Assembly: GCF_900107625.1 (NCBI RefSeq)
Contig: NZ_FNQK01000006.1
Span: 1-64,000 of the forward strand
DNA from: Bizionia paragorgiae
GTDB lineage: Bacteria; Bacteroidota; Bacteroidia; Flavobacteriales; Flavobacteriaceae
Direction of reading: 5' to 3'
Length of the DNA stretch: 64,000 nucleotides
The notes under the pieces were generated by a model. The model was not told the DNA's origin, made no database searches, and was given only the letters and a program-made list of their open reading frames with translations. Made by a program: the position numbers and the translations under genes. Position 1 is the first letter of the stretch; the number at the start of each line of letters is the position of its first letter. Positions 32,951 through 42,772 of the stretch are shown in pieces.

Positions 32951-34288
32951 ATGAAAAATCTCTTAAAAAATAGTATCATCACGTTTGCCATAGGCTGCTT
33001 AGTCTTTGTGCTAGGGAGTTTGTTTTTTGGGGATTTTAACTATAAAAGTTCGTCCGATTTTTTAATCAGTTTTGGGTTTTACCAGTTATATGCTTTTGTC
33101 TTAGGGTTTTCAAATATGTTCTACTTCTCCTATTTAGAAGGTTTAGATTGGAAGAAAAAAGATGGAGTTAAACGTATTGCCATCGGAGTAATAGGGTCGA
33201 CAATTTTAACCTTAATAGGATTGTTTTTATTGCGACTATTTACCTCTGTGGTTTATATGGGGAATACATTTTTACATTTTTTAAGTCACGAAACGCTTAA
33301 GGATTATCAGTTTGGATTATGGATTACCTTAAGTATAGTTATCGTTTTTCACTTTGTGTATTTCTATAACCGTAAACAAAAGCAAAAAATTAAAGAGCAA
33401 AAGGTTATTGCGGGTACAGCGAGTGCGAAGTTTGATGCCTTAAAAAATCAATTAGATCCTCATTTTCTCTTCAACAGCCTAAATGTATTAACAAGTTTAA
33501 TTGAAGAAAATCCGGAGAATGCACAGCGGTTTACAACAAGTCTATCCAAAATTTACAGGTATGTATTAGAGCAAAAAAATAAGGATTTAGTATCGGTAGA
33601 TCAAGAGTTACAGTTTGCTAAAACTTATATGTCACTTTTAAAAATGCGTTTTGAAGATAGCTTGGTATTTACCATCCCAGAACAGGCAAATAACCCAGAG
33701 AGTAAGGTTGTACCATTATCGCTACAATTGTTACTAGAAAACGCTGTAAAGCACAATATTGTAAACAGTAACAAACCGCTGCATATTACTATTTATGAAG
33801 AGAACGGGTTTTTGGTGGTCGAAAATAATTTACAAATTAAACAAGTCGTAAAAAGCTCAAGTAGCGGTGTTGGGTTAAGTAATATAAAACAACGATATGG
33901 CTTATTAACAAACAAAAAAGTGAGTATTATAGAGAGTAAAGAGCTTTTTAAAGTGGCTTTACCAATGCTTACAAAACAACTATCTATTATGAAAACAAAC
34001 TACGAGATTAACGAACATGACGCTTATTACCAGGCTAGAAAACGGGTAGAAGAGATTAAAGGATTTTATGGAAATCTTATAGCCTACTGTATAATTATAC
34101 CTGTCATTATTTTTATCAATTATCAAACCTCATGGGAAGAACACAAGTGGTTTTTCTACCCGATGTTAGGATGGGGAATGGGAGTCGTTTTTCACGGATT
34201 TGGCGTATTCGGCTTTGGTAAAAATTGGGAAGACCGAAAAATAAAAGAAATTTTAGAAAAAGAACAACAAACTAAAAACTGGAATTAA
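32951..34288 (+). CDS. LytS/YehU-type sensor histidine kinase with C-terminal 2TM domain
   Basis: The 445-residue protein has four N-terminal membrane helices (about 9-140), a His_kinase domain with the acceptor His171 in QLDPHFLFNSLNVL, and an ATP-binding part with QLLLENAVKHN (Asn264) and GVGLSNIKQRYG. A 2TM domain (about 355-440: YYQARKRVEEIKGFYGNL to NWEDRKIKEIL) is fused at the C-terminus. It should phosphorylate the LytTR regulator encoded two genes downstream. The next gene encodes a stand-alone 2TM protein with the same motifs. Signal unknown. Confidence 0.9.
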   Translation: MKNLLKNSIITFAIGCLVFVLGSLFFGDFNYKSSSDFLISFGFYQLYAFVLGFSNMFYFSYLEGLDWKKKDGVKRIAIGVIGSTILTLIGLFLLRLFTSVVYMGNTFLHFLSHETLKDYQFGLWITLSIVIVFHFVYFYNRKQKQKIKEQKVIAGTASAKFDALKNQLDPHFLFNSLNVLTSLIEENPENAQRFTTSLSKIYRYVLEQKNKDLVSVDQELQFAKTYMSLLKMRFEDSLVFTIPEQANNPESKVVPLSLQLLLENAVKHNIVNSNKPLHITIYEENGFLVVENNLQIKQVVKSSSSGVGLSNIKQRYGLLTNKKVSIIESKELFKVALPMLTKQLSIMKTNYEINEHDAYYQARKRVEEIKGFYGNLIAYCIIIPVIIFINYQTSWEEHKWFFYPMLGWGMGVVFHGFGVFGFGKNWEDRKIKEILEKEQQTKNWN

Positions 34289-34289
34289 A

Positions 34290-34604
34290 ATGGATACTAA
34301 ATATATAGAACAGGAACGCTACCAAAGAGCTGCAAAACAAGTAAAGAAAATTAAAGGCTTTTACTCGCATGCTTTAGTTTATATTGTAATTAATATAATG
34401 ATTGTAATTATTAATATTCAAAATTTAGACCCAGGGGAGAGTTATTTTCAGTGGCATAATTTTATCACTTTGTTTTTCTGGGGTATCGGATTATTAGCAC
34501 ATGGGTTAAGTGTTTTTATTCCAACAATGGTCATGGGGAAAGATTGGGAAGAGCGTAAAATTCGGGAGTATATGGAGAAATCAAAAAATAACCGCTGGGA
34601 ATAA
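34290..34604 (+). CDS. Stand-alone 2TM domain protein
   Basis: The 104-residue protein is one 2TM domain: RYQRAAKQVKKIKGFYSHAL, two membrane helices and the closing MGKDWEERKIREYMEK. It is a paralogue of the C-terminal domain of the kinase encoded one base upstream. It may pair with the kinase in the membrane and tune its output (inference). It precedes the LytTR regulator gene by 17 bases. Confidence 0.85.
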   Translation: MDTKYIEQERYQRAAKQVKKIKGFYSHALVYIVINIMIVIINIQNLDPGESYFQWHNFITLFFWGIGLLAHGLSVFIPTMVMGKDWEERKIREYMEKSKNNRWE

Positions 34605-34621
34605 TTTAAATAGAATTTATA

Positions 34622-35377
34622 ATGAAAGTTTTAATTGTTGAAGACGAAAAACCATCGGCAAGGCGTTTACAACGCATGTTAGAAAAAATGGATATTGAGG
34701 TGAATACCATGTTGCATTCTGTTGAAGAGTCTATAGCTTGGTTTAAAGAAAATAGTCATCCTGATCTCATATTTTTAGACATCCAATTAAGTGACGGCTT
34801 GTCGTTCGAAATTTTTGAAGCGGTTTCTATTTCATCAGCGATTATTTTTACAACAGCCTACGATGAATACGCACTAAAAGCCTTTAAACTTAATAGTATT
34901 GATTATTTGCTAAAACCTATAGATCAGGACGAGTTAGAAGCAGCAGTAAATAAATATATAACGCGGCTTCCCGAGAAGCAACATGTGACTTTAGATTTCA
35001 ACGCTATTAAACAGTTATTGGTCAATCCGATAGAACGTTCTTATAAAAAACGTTTTTCGGTAAAGGTTGGTCAGCATTTAAAGCTTATACATAGCGATGA
35101 TATTGAATGTGTTTACAGTGAAAACAAAGGCACCTACCTCTATACCTCACAAGGCCGAAACTATTTAATAGACACTTCGTTAGAAGATTTAGAATTCGAG
35201 CTCGAACCCCATGTTTTTTTTAGAGTCAATCGTAAATTTTACGTTAATATAAATGCTATAAAAGATATGGTGAGTTATACCAATTCTCGTTTAGAGATTA
35301 AGCTGAATACCTATAACGATTATGAAATAATTGTGGCTAGAGAGCGTGTTAAAGCGTTTAAAAACTGGTTAGAATAA
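34622..35377 (+). CDS. LytTR-family response regulator
   Basis: The 251-residue protein has a receiver domain (LIVEDEKPSARRLQRML; phospho-acceptor Asp in LIFLDIQLSDG; FTTAYDEYALKAF; KP in LLKPID) and a C-terminal LytTR DNA-binding domain (about 145-250, KRFSVKVGQHLKLIHSDDIE to FRVNRKFYVNINAI). It is the output partner of the kinase two genes upstream. Regulon unknown. It ends 6 bases from the stop of the convergent LETM1-related gene. Confidence 0.92.
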   Translation: MKVLIVEDEKPSARRLQRMLEKMDIEVNTMLHSVEESIAWFKENSHPDLIFLDIQLSDGLSFEIFEAVSISSAIIFTTAYDEYALKAFKLNSIDYLLKPIDQDELEAAVNKYITRLPEKQHVTLDFNAIKQLLVNPIERSYKKRFSVKVGQHLKLIHSDDIECVYSENKGTYLYTSQGRNYLIDTSLEDLEFELEPHVFFRVNRKFYVNINAIKDMVSYTNSRLEIKLNTYNDYEIIVARERVKAFKNWLE

Positions 35378-35383
35378 TTGGGG

Positions 35384-36610
35384 TTATTCATTTAATTCCT
35401 TGGGAGGTTGATTCTCTGTTAGCTTATCAATTTTATTATCGTCGAACGTTGACGGCAACATATTCGGAATTAACTTTACAACAATAGGCAACAATATAGC
35501 ACCACCAGGTAAAATAAAAATAGCAAGACTAGGTATGGTTTTAAAAATATCGACCAATTGAGATTGTACCCTTTTTTGCTCTTCTTTCGTTAAATCTCTA
35601 GTGGTTGCTTGGGTTAAAAGCACCATGAGGTCTTTACTTTGAACAAGCTCCTTAAAAATACGTTTGCTATTTCGCTTAATTAATTTCATAACTAATTTGG
35701 ACGAATTATCGTAAAAATTAGCAATCGGCGTTGAGGTTTTAAAAACAGCAAATTCTGCTTTGTGTTTTTTATTAAAATCAACAAGGTGGTATAAGGAGTC
35801 GTTAATTTCGTCTACCGAAAGGTTCATATCTACACCAATCGATTTTACAAAATTATGCGCTTTATCATCTTCAAAAACGTCTTCCCAAATCGCTAAACAA
35901 GCAATATCCAAAAAGTATTTTTTCTCGAAAGCATTAAAATTAGTCCCTATCGCAATTCGGTAATCTAAATTAAAGTGATTACGATCGTCTTTTATATATG
36001 AGATCGATTCACGTAAACTTTTTAGAAAATCGATATCCTTTTTGTTGTTATCAACCTTATAATTTAAGGCGTCATAGGTAATATTGACAAGAATAGTTTC
36101 TAAACGTGACGCATAGGTATGGACGTTTATCTCTTCCATTAAATGTTTACGAAACGTAAGAACGTCTATAAACACTAAAGAATTTGTTACCGTTTTATTA
36201 AAGTTACGGGTTAATAAGTTATTATCTAATTGCACACGATCATGAATTAGACGTTCTAAAACCGAAGCGTCCGAACTTCCAATAAAGAGCTTGTCCCATA
36301 ACGATAAATCTGAAACTTCTAAATCTTTATAAAACTGAAGAACATTTTTTAAGAAGGCGTTAAAGTTGTGATCTTGAGTTGTGCACGCATAGGTATGGTA
36401 TAAACCGGTAAGTAAATTAACCTTTGCAATTTCATCTTTAGAGTAGGTGTGCTCAAAAATTATGCGCTCTGGAGCATAAATATTAAGTCCGTAAATAAAG
36501 CCGTTTTCTCTCAATTTAAGGTATAGCTCGTTAAAGTCGTTATAAAACAAACCACTTTGTGAGACTATCGATTCAAATTTTTTTATCCAACCCGAAGTTG
36601 AAGGATTCAT
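35384..36610 (-). CDS. LETM1-related biofilm-associated protein
   Basis: The 408-residue protein has a mostly helical soluble body and a C-terminal LETM1-like segment: TRDLTKEEQKRVQSQLVDI, then KTIPSLAIFILPGGAILLPI and VKLIPNMLPS. In LETM1 this region forms the membrane helix and adjoining domain of a mitochondrial ion exchanger. Bacteroidota members are catalogued as LETM1-related biofilm-associated proteins. No signal peptide; a single C-terminal membrane segment. Probable -7 box TACCTTTA at 36628-36635 on this strand. Confidence 0.8.
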   Translation of the reverse strand: MNPSTSGWIKKFESIVSQSGLFYNDFNELYLKLRENGFIYGLNIYAPERIIFEHTYSKDEIAKVNLLTGLYHTYACTTQDHNFNAFLKNVLQFYKDLEVSDLSLWDKLFIGSSDASVLERLIHDRVQLDNNLLTRNFNKTVTNSLVFIDVLTFRKHLMEEINVHTYASRLETILVNITYDALNYKVDNNKKDIDFLKSLRESISYIKDDRNHFNLDYRIAIGTNFNAFEKKYFLDIACLAIWEDVFEDDKAHNFVKSIGVDMNLSVDEINDSLYHLVDFNKKHKAEFAVFKTSTPIANFYDNSSKLVMKLIKRNSKRIFKELVQSKDLMVLLTQATTRDLTKEEQKRVQSQLVDIFKTIPSLAIFILPGGAILLPIVVKLIPNMLPSTFDDNKIDKLTENQPPKELNE

Positions 36611-36627
36611 AGCTTTTAATTTGGGGA

Positions 36628-36635
36628 TAAAGGTA
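36628..36635 (-). promoter_or_regulatory. Probable -7 box of the LETM1-related gene
   Basis: The reverse strand reads TACCTTTA, seven of eight positions of TAnnTTTG, 17 bases before ATG 36610. Confidence 0.4.
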
Positions 36636-36755
36636 CTTCTAAAAGTTTAAAATCAGAATTATTTTTAAATAATAGACAATTTATAAAACCCGCTTTACTT
36701 TTTATGCGTAGGTATTGCTGAGAACAAATTATTAACTAACAAAAAATCTCATATT

Positions 36756-37406
36756 ATGAAAAAAATGAAAATTTTATTAGGAGCTTCAGCATTAGCTATT
36801 GCTGGCTTCTTAATGGTAGCAGCCGATCATATTGATGCACCAGATGTGGCGAGCACGAGTAGTGACATTACAGACTTCTATGCGTTTCAAGGGCAAAACG
36901 AAAACAACATTGCTTTTGTAGCTAATGTTCAAGGGTTATTAAGTCCGATGGCTACGACTTCGGCAACTTTTGATGAAAATGTTTTAGTAGAGATAAATAT
37001 TGATACTAATAATGACAACGTAGAAGATTTAGTAATTCAAGCAATCCCAAGAAATGGTAAGATGTACTTTTTTGGCCCAACGGCTCCAACAGCGACAGGT
37101 TTAAATAGTATTATTATGAAGGACGCTACACAAACCGTAGTAGATATTACAGCTTACGGTGAAATAGCGAAAGTAACAACTAACTCAAACGGAATTAAAG
37201 CCTTCGCAGGACCAAGAGATGACCCTTTCTTTTTCGACTTTGCACAATACTCGGCAATTCTTGCTGGAGACGCAACAAGTTTTAATAACCCAGGAGACGA
37301 TACGTTTTCAGGGACTAACGTAATGTCTATTGTAGTTGAGGTACCAAAATCTATGATTGGTGGTTCTGGAACTATTAATACATGGGTAGAATCTAAAAGA
37401 AAATAA
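36756..37406 (+). CDS. DUF4331 family protein, N-terminal-type half
   Basis: The 216-residue protein has a signal peptide (ASALAIAGFLMVAA) followed by the DUF4331 opening DHIDAPDVASTSSDITDFYA, and VLVEINIDTNNDNVEDLVIQ later. Full DUF4331 proteins are about twice as long; the remaining half is encoded by the next gene. Family function is unknown. It heads an operon with a second DUF4331 gene, a TPR lipoprotein and a TonB-dependent receptor. Confidence 0.85.
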   Translation: MKKMKILLGASALAIAGFLMVAADHIDAPDVASTSSDITDFYAFQGQNENNIAFVANVQGLLSPMATTSATFDENVLVEINIDTNNDNVEDLVIQAIPRNGKMYFFGPTAPTATGLNSIIMKDATQTVVDITAYGEIAKVTTNSNGIKAFAGPRDDPFFFDFAQYSAILAGDATSFNNPGDDTFSGTNVMSIVVEVPKSMIGGSGTINTWVESKRK

Positions 37407-37429
37407 TAACACTTTAAAACTTAAAACTT

Positions 37430-37993
37430 ATGAAAACTATAAAAATAGTAATGACAGCATTATTAGTCTCAGCAGTCTCTTTTAACTGCTCTAGCGACGA
37501 CGATAACTTTACAACAACACCTACACCAACAACTCTAGATTTTTCTGGAACTTACAATCAAGCAGACCAAATGGGACGCCCAGCAGTAAATACAGTATTT
37601 GTTTCTTCGGGCTCTAAAGATGGTTTTAATACCACGATACCTTCAGAACAAAATGCAGCATTCCAAGGGATGTTTCAAGCAAACTTAATGGGCTTAAGTC
37701 CGGCGTTTGCAAATCCTGGAGATATGAATGCTTTAGGGCAAGACGCTGCAGCATTTACAGGTTTATTAGCTACCGATGTATTAAATGTATCGCTTGACGG
37801 AACAACTACTTTTTACGACGGTACTAATGTATTAACAGGTCGTGCTCTTGCAGATGATGTAATTACTGTAGAGTTATTATTAATTTTTGGTGGGGAAGAT
37901 TTTACTGAAAACCCAGCCTTATCTAACGATAATGTTAATGCTAACGATAAACCTTTTTTAGCCTCATTTCCATATTTAGCTTCTGCTTGGTAG
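37430..37993 (+). CDS. DUF4331 family lipoprotein, C-terminal-type half
   Basis: The 187-residue protein has a lipoprotein signal (LLVSAVSFNC, Cys20) and the second-half DUF4331 features: QADQMGRPAVNTVFVSSGSK (the GRP-V-N pattern) and a closing region with FPYLASAW. It lies 23 bases after the first DUF4331 gene. The two proteins probably form one functional unit, with this one anchored to a membrane. A hairpin follows before the TPR gene. Confidence 0.85.
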   Translation: MKTIKIVMTALLVSAVSFNCSSDDDNFTTTPTPTTLDFSGTYNQADQMGRPAVNTVFVSSGSKDGFNTTIPSEQNAAFQGMFQANLMGLSPAFANPGDMNALGQDAAAFTGLLATDVLNVSLDGTTTFYDGTNVLTGRALADDVITVELLLIFGGEDFTENPALSNDNVNANDKPFLASFPYLASAW

Positions 37994-38004
37994 AAGCCTT
38001 TTAA

Positions 38005-38041
38005 ACTGTAGCGCTACCCTTAATAGCGCTATGGTTTTTTA
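38005..38041 (+). terminator. Hairpin between the DUF4331 pair and the TPR gene
   Basis: Two copies of the self-complementary TAGCGCTA (38009-38016 and 38024-38031) form a stem followed by a T-run. In mid-operon it would act as an attenuator that lowers expression of the downstream genes. Confidence 0.6.
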
Positions 38042-38088
38042 TAATCAAGCTAAATTTAAAACAAACAAGCAAACAAACAAAACATATT

Positions 38089-39378
38089 ATGAAATCTATA
38101 CTTTATTCTTTAGTTCTATTAGTTACTGTAGCAAGTTGTAGCAAGGTTTCTAAATCAAAAGATATTACAGCTGCTCAGGATTATAATTCTTTTTTAAATT
38201 CTGAAAATCAAAAATTAGAAGCTATAAATAAAGAGTATGCTTTTTGGTCTCAAAAATTAGAAGAAACGCCAAATCAATTTCCCTACTTAGGAAAATTGGC
38301 AGGGTTAAACGGAAGTTATTTTGAAACCACTGGAGACATCTCTAAACTTATTGAAGCCGAAGAAAATTATCTTATTTTAAATAAAAAAACAAACTTTAAC
38401 AATGCTGGCTATTTAAGAGGATTGGCACGTAATTATATTTCGCAACATAAGTTTAAAAATGCGTTAGAATTATTACTAAAAGCAGAAGAAAATGGTGAAA
38501 AATTAAATGATACTCAAAAAATGCTGTTCGATGTATATTTAGAGCTTGGAGACGATGAAAAAGCAAAATTTTATTTAGAAAAGATATTAAATCTTAATAG
38601 CTTTGATTATCTAATTCGAACCGCTAAATGGAACGATCACAAAGGGAATTTAGACGCAGCAATTAAGTACATGGAGCAAGCTGTTATTGTAGCTGAAACT
38701 TCAAAAAACGAAGGCTTAATGCAATGGTCTTATACAAACCTTGCCGATTTTTACGGACATAATGGAGAGATTAAAAAATCATATAACTATTATTTAAAGG
38801 CACTTGAGTTAGATTCAAACAACGCCTATTCTAAAAAAGGAATTGCTTGGATTGTTTACTCTTACGAGCGCAACCCAGAAGAAGCAATGCGCATTTTAAA
38901 TACGGTGACTAAAAATTACAACACACCGGATTTTTTCTTGTTAAAAGCAAAAATCTCTGAGTATATGAATGATATTACCGCTAAAGATGGTTATTTAAAG
39001 GAGTATAAAGAGGCAGTAAAAAACAAAAATTACGGCGATATGTATAATGCCTATAATGTAGAGTTATGGGCAGAAAACAATTCTAGTATAGACGCCGCGA
39101 TAGCAATCTCTAAACGAGAAATCGAAAACAGACCAACACCTTTGTCGTACGATTTATTAGCGTGGTCTGAGTTTAGAAAAGGAAATTTTGAAAGGGCATT
39201 ATACATAGTAGAAACACACGTTGTAAACAAAACTTTCGAGCCTAATGCGTTGTACCATATTGCAGAAATATACAAAGCAAACAATATGTTAGGCAAAGTA
39301 AAATCTTTGAAAGAAGAATTAGAAAATAGTGCTTACGAACTAGGACCATTAATGGAGATTAAAATAAACCAATTATAA
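38089..39378 (+). CDS. TPR-repeat lipoprotein
   Basis: The 429-residue protein has a lipoprotein signal (LVLLVTVASC, Cys17) and tetratricopeptide repeats through most of the length, for example KNALELLLKAEENGEKLNDT and KKSYNYYLKALELDSNNAYS. It should be a periplasmic or outer-membrane scaffold. It sits 6 bases before the TonB-dependent receptor gene, so it likely supports that receptor. Confidence 0.8.
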   Translation: MKSILYSLVLLVTVASCSKVSKSKDITAAQDYNSFLNSENQKLEAINKEYAFWSQKLEETPNQFPYLGKLAGLNGSYFETTGDISKLIEAEENYLILNKKTNFNNAGYLRGLARNYISQHKFKNALELLLKAEENGEKLNDTQKMLFDVYLELGDDEKAKFYLEKILNLNSFDYLIRTAKWNDHKGNLDAAIKYMEQAVIVAETSKNEGLMQWSYTNLADFYGHNGEIKKSYNYYLKALELDSNNAYSKKGIAWIVYSYERNPEEAMRILNTVTKNYNTPDFFLLKAKISEYMNDITAKDGYLKEYKEAVKNKNYGDMYNAYNVELWAENNSSIDAAIAISKREIENRPTPLSYDLLAWSEFRKGNFERALYIVETHVVNKTFEPNALYHIAEIYKANNMLGKVKSLKEELENSAYELGPLMEIKINQL

Positions 39379-39384
39379 TTATAT

Positions 39385-41622
39385 ATGAATCAATTTAAAC
39401 TAATTTTTGTCACTTTTCTTCTCTTAAGTGTTACCTACTCGCAAGCACAACAAATTAAAGGATCTGTTTTCGACAGCTATAAACAACCTTTAAATGGAGC
39501 TTATGTTTACAATACAACAAGCAAATCGCACGCACACACTTCAGAAAATGGATATTTCCTTATCGAAGAAAGCGCGGTTGGAGATTCTTTAGAAATAGGA
39601 TTGTTAGGCTTTAAAAAAACGACAATTGTTTTAACCGAAAATTCTTTTTCTGGCTCGTTGTCTATTGTTTTAGAAAATAATGTTTTCAACTTAGAAGAGC
39701 TTGTATTAACCGAGCAAATCAATCCGTTAAATACTTTGGTGAAAATGGATTTAGAAACAAATCCTATTAACTCATCACAGGAGATTTTACGAAAAGTACC
39801 AGGGTTAATAATTGGTCAGCATGCCGGTGGAGGTAAAGCCGAGCAAATTTTTTTAAGAGGTTTCGATATCGATCACGGTACAGATATCTCCATAAATGTA
39901 GATGGCATACCAGTTAACAACGTATCTCATGCTCACGGGCAAGGGTATAGCGATTTACACTTTGTAATACCAGAAACGATTAGTAATATCCATTTTGGTA
40001 AAGGCCCTTATTACGCCGAAGCACGAGATTTTACAACTGCAGGCTATGTAGATTTTAAAACTAAGAATAGTTTAAAAAATAATACAATTAAATTGTCTTA
40101 CGGGCAGTTTAATACCATTAGAACTTTAGGATTATTCAATGTACATGAAAAATCGAAGCGTGATAATGCTTATGTAGGTATAGAATATATTGAAACTGAT
40201 GGCCCGTTTAATACTTCTCAAAATTTTAATAGAGTAAATCTTATTGGTAAATATACAGCCTACGTAAACAATACCGATAAATTAGCGTTTACAGTTACGC
40301 ATTTAGACAGCCGTTGGGATGCTTCAGGACAAATTCCTCAACGTGCCGTGGATAGCGGATTAATAGATCGCTTTGGTGCAATAGATGATACCGAAGGAGG
40401 TAATACAAGTCGTACCAATGCAAATGTTGAATTTAGATCGGTAATTGATGATAATACTTTATTAACTTCAAATGCATTCTATTCTCATTACGATTTCGAA
40501 TTGTATTCTAACTTTACTTTCTTTCTAGAGGATCCTATTAATGGCGATCAAATTAAACAGAAAGAAGATAGAAATATTTTCGGATTTAATGCACAAATAG
40601 ATAAGACAAAAGCTCTTAGTTTTGCCGATTTAAAAACCACGACTGGTGTAGGGTTAAGACACGATAGAGTTAGTGATATCGAATTATCGCATACTCTAAA
40701 CAGAAAGACAACCTTAGAGAATATTCAATTGGGTGATTTAAACCAAACCAATATGTTTGCGTTTTATAAAGCAGAATTCGACTTAGGTAAATTTAAAATT
40801 ACGCCAGGTCTGCGTTTAGAATATTTTAAATTTATGTATAACGATGCTTTAGCTGAAGATTATGTTACTCAAGCCGAAAATAAAGCAGGGTTATTTCCAA
40901 AATTGAATGTGGTATTCGAACAAAACGATAACCTACAGTGGTTTTTTAAATCTGGAATCGGTTTTCACTCAAACGACACGCGAGTGGTAGTAGCTCAAAA
41001 AGGGAAAGAGGTTTTACCTAAAGCTTATGGTGTAGATTTTGGTCCGATATGGAAACCAATTCCTAAATTAGCAGTAAACGCTACAGCGTGGTATTTATTT
41101 TTAGAACAAGAATTTGTTTATGTTGGAGATGCAGGTGTTGTAGAGCCTAGCGGAAAAACAGAACGTTATGGTGTAGATTTTGGATTGCGTTACCAATTAA
41201 CTGATTATTTATATTTTAATACCGATGCTACATTAACTAAGGCAAGAAGCACAGAAGATCCAGAGGGAGAAAACTATATTCCTTTAGCGCCAAAATTAAC
41301 GTTTGTAGGAGGATTATCTTTAAACGAATTCAACGGATTTACAGGTGGTATCCATTACAGATATGTAGGCGATCGCCCAGCAAATGAAGACAATTCGGTA
41401 GTCGCCGAAGGATATTTTGTAACCGATTTTAATTTGAATTATAAAATTAATAAAAACATAACGCTGGGTGTTGCCATTGAAAATGTTTTTGATACGGAGT
41501 GGAATGAAACACAATTCTTAACAGAAACACGCTTACAAAACGAATTGAATCCTGTAGAAGAAATACACTTTACACCTGGAACACCATTTACTGCAAAAGG
41601 ATCTATAACGTATAATTTTTAA
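39385..41622 (+). CDS. TonB-dependent outer-membrane receptor
   Basis: The 745-residue protein has a signal peptide (to about 21), a carboxypeptidase-regulatory-like domain (KGSVFDSYKQPLNGAYVYNT), a plug domain (SSQEILRKVPGLIIGQHAGG to FLRGFDIDHGTDISINVDG) and a 22-strand barrel ending in TAKGSITYNF. The His-rich VSHAHGQGYSD loop in the plug could bind metal, but substrate cannot be assigned. It is the last gene of the DUF4331 operon; no SusD gene is present, so it is not a classic polysaccharide-utilisation pair. Confidence 0.92.
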   Translation: MNQFKLIFVTFLLLSVTYSQAQQIKGSVFDSYKQPLNGAYVYNTTSKSHAHTSENGYFLIEESAVGDSLEIGLLGFKKTTIVLTENSFSGSLSIVLENNVFNLEELVLTEQINPLNTLVKMDLETNPINSSQEILRKVPGLIIGQHAGGGKAEQIFLRGFDIDHGTDISINVDGIPVNNVSHAHGQGYSDLHFVIPETISNIHFGKGPYYAEARDFTTAGYVDFKTKNSLKNNTIKLSYGQFNTIRTLGLFNVHEKSKRDNAYVGIEYIETDGPFNTSQNFNRVNLIGKYTAYVNNTDKLAFTVTHLDSRWDASGQIPQRAVDSGLIDRFGAIDDTEGGNTSRTNANVEFRSVIDDNTLLTSNAFYSHYDFELYSNFTFFLEDPINGDQIKQKEDRNIFGFNAQIDKTKALSFADLKTTTGVGLRHDRVSDIELSHTLNRKTTLENIQLGDLNQTNMFAFYKAEFDLGKFKITPGLRLEYFKFMYNDALAEDYVTQAENKAGLFPKLNVVFEQNDNLQWFFKSGIGFHSNDTRVVVAQKGKEVLPKAYGVDFGPIWKPIPKLAVNATAWYLFLEQEFVYVGDAGVVEPSGKTERYGVDFGLRYQLTDYLYFNTDATLTKARSTEDPEGENYIPLAPKLTFVGGLSLNEFNGFTGGIHYRYVGDRPANEDNSVVAEGYFVTDFNLNYKINKNITLGVAIENVFDTEWNETQFLTETRLQNELNPVEEIHFTPGTPFTAKGSITYNF

Positions 41623-41713
41623 GAGTTTTTTAAGTTACGATTTTGGCTAACATTTTTTTTGCTTTGATTGTTTTGTTAAGTAAGATTATTTGTTTGCTTT
41701 TTGTTGGTTGATT

Positions 41714-41754
41714 GTAAAGCCTTTTTTAAACGCTGTTTAAAAAGGGCTTTATTT
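41714..41754 (+). terminator. Terminator of the TonB receptor operon
   Basis: AAAGCCTTTTTTAAACG pairs with its near-complement TGTTTAAAAAGGGCTTT and a T-run follows. The rest of 41755-41904 holds no gene. Confidence 0.75.
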
Positions 41755-41904
41755 TTAGTATAATTTAAGTGGGTTTTTGCGTCCTTAAAAAAAAAGGAAT
41801 CCCTTCTATTACTTATTATTATATAAAAATGTAACGTATTTCTCATCATTAAGAACGTATTAAAAAGAATCAGTTTTAGTGATGTCGGTATTCATTTAAA
41901 GCCA

Positions 41905-41944
41905 TAAAAAAACTTAAACTGTTCTCAGTTTAAGTTTTTTTATT
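41905..41944 (-). terminator. Terminator of the sigma/anti-sigma operon
   Basis: AAAAAACTTAAACTG pairs with CAGTTTAAGTTTTTT around a four-base loop; the gene ending at 41963 on the reverse strand uses it. Confidence 0.85.
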
Positions 41945-41962
41945 TTACTACTCACTACTAAT

Positions 41963-42772
41963 TTAAGAATCACTCACCACACCTAATGTGTACAGTTGCT
42001 CCATCGTTGGCGATTCACTTCCGCCAGCCGGTTCCAAAGTAATACCGAAAGCTTGAGAAGCGTTGTTGTTTTGTAACTCGAAAATTTTATTTGCATTGTC
42101 GTTAAAATCGTCTATTGTTCCTAAACTAGTAGGGGATAACGGATTTAATGTAAGCGACCAAATTTGATAAACCTTACCCTCGGGAGGTTTTGGCAAACCT
42201 GCTAAATCTAAGTAAACAGTTTCTGAAGATTTGTCCCAATACACTTTGGCGTATCCTTCAGGGTAAACGTCTTGACCATTTAACGTAATATTTATTAAAT
42301 TCTGATCTCTAATAACATTTAGTAGTTTTTTGGTGTCTGCCAAATCAGAATTAATATCTTTAACTTGTATTTCTAAAAACTCTTTATCTGTAGTTATGGT
42401 CGAGACTTTAGTATTTAAAGCTTCATTTTTGTTTAAGGTCCAAAGTAAACCAACAGCTAATAAGACTGCAGCTGCCCAGCCCGTATAATTAAACCAAATG
42501 GTCTTTCTTGTAGGAGGAAGCAAAGAAGTAACTTTCGTGTCGTTGTCTGTAAAGCTGAGTGCTTTTTTTACACTAGTAAATATATGCTTAGAATTTGAAG
42601 GGGCTGCGTGAGCTGTTAATTTTACAACAGCAGCTTCAATATTTAAAACTTCTTCTAGTAATTCAGGGTACTTAAGCATAGCGTCGTAAATTTCTCTATT
42701 TTCTTTGTCAGAGAGTGCGCCTGCAACATACAGTTCTAAAATTCCAGATTTTATGTAGGTTTTAATATCCAT
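41963..42772 (-). CDS. RskA-type anti-sigma factor
   Basis: The 269-residue protein has a cytoplasmic N-terminal region (YIKSGILELYVAGALSDKEN, 6-25, the sigma-binding part in this family), a membrane helix (about 97-113) and a periplasmic RskA domain with GKVYQIWSLTLNP and the GGSESPT motif near the end. It would hold the sigma factor encoded directly upstream (stop and start adjoin) until proteolysis or another signal. In other bacteria RskA-type factors are released by regulated proteolysis. Confidence 0.9.
   Translation of the reverse strand: MDIKTYIKSGILELYVAGALSDKENREIYDAMLKYPELLEEVLNIEAAVVKLTAHAAPSNSKHIFTSVKKALSFTDNDTKVTSLLPPTRKTIWFNYTGWAAAVLLAVGLLWTLNKNEALNTKVSTITTDKEFLEIQVKDINSDLADTKKLLNVIRDQNLINITLNGQDVYPEGYAKVYWDKSSETVYLDLAGLPKPPEGKVYQIWSLTLNPLSPTSLGTIDDFNDNANKIFELQNNNASQAFGITLEPAGGSESPTMEQLYTLGVVSDS

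Noticed and set aside
39385-41622. Polysaccharide utilisation locus
   Set aside because: There is no SusD-like gene and no carbohydrate-active enzyme next to the receptor.
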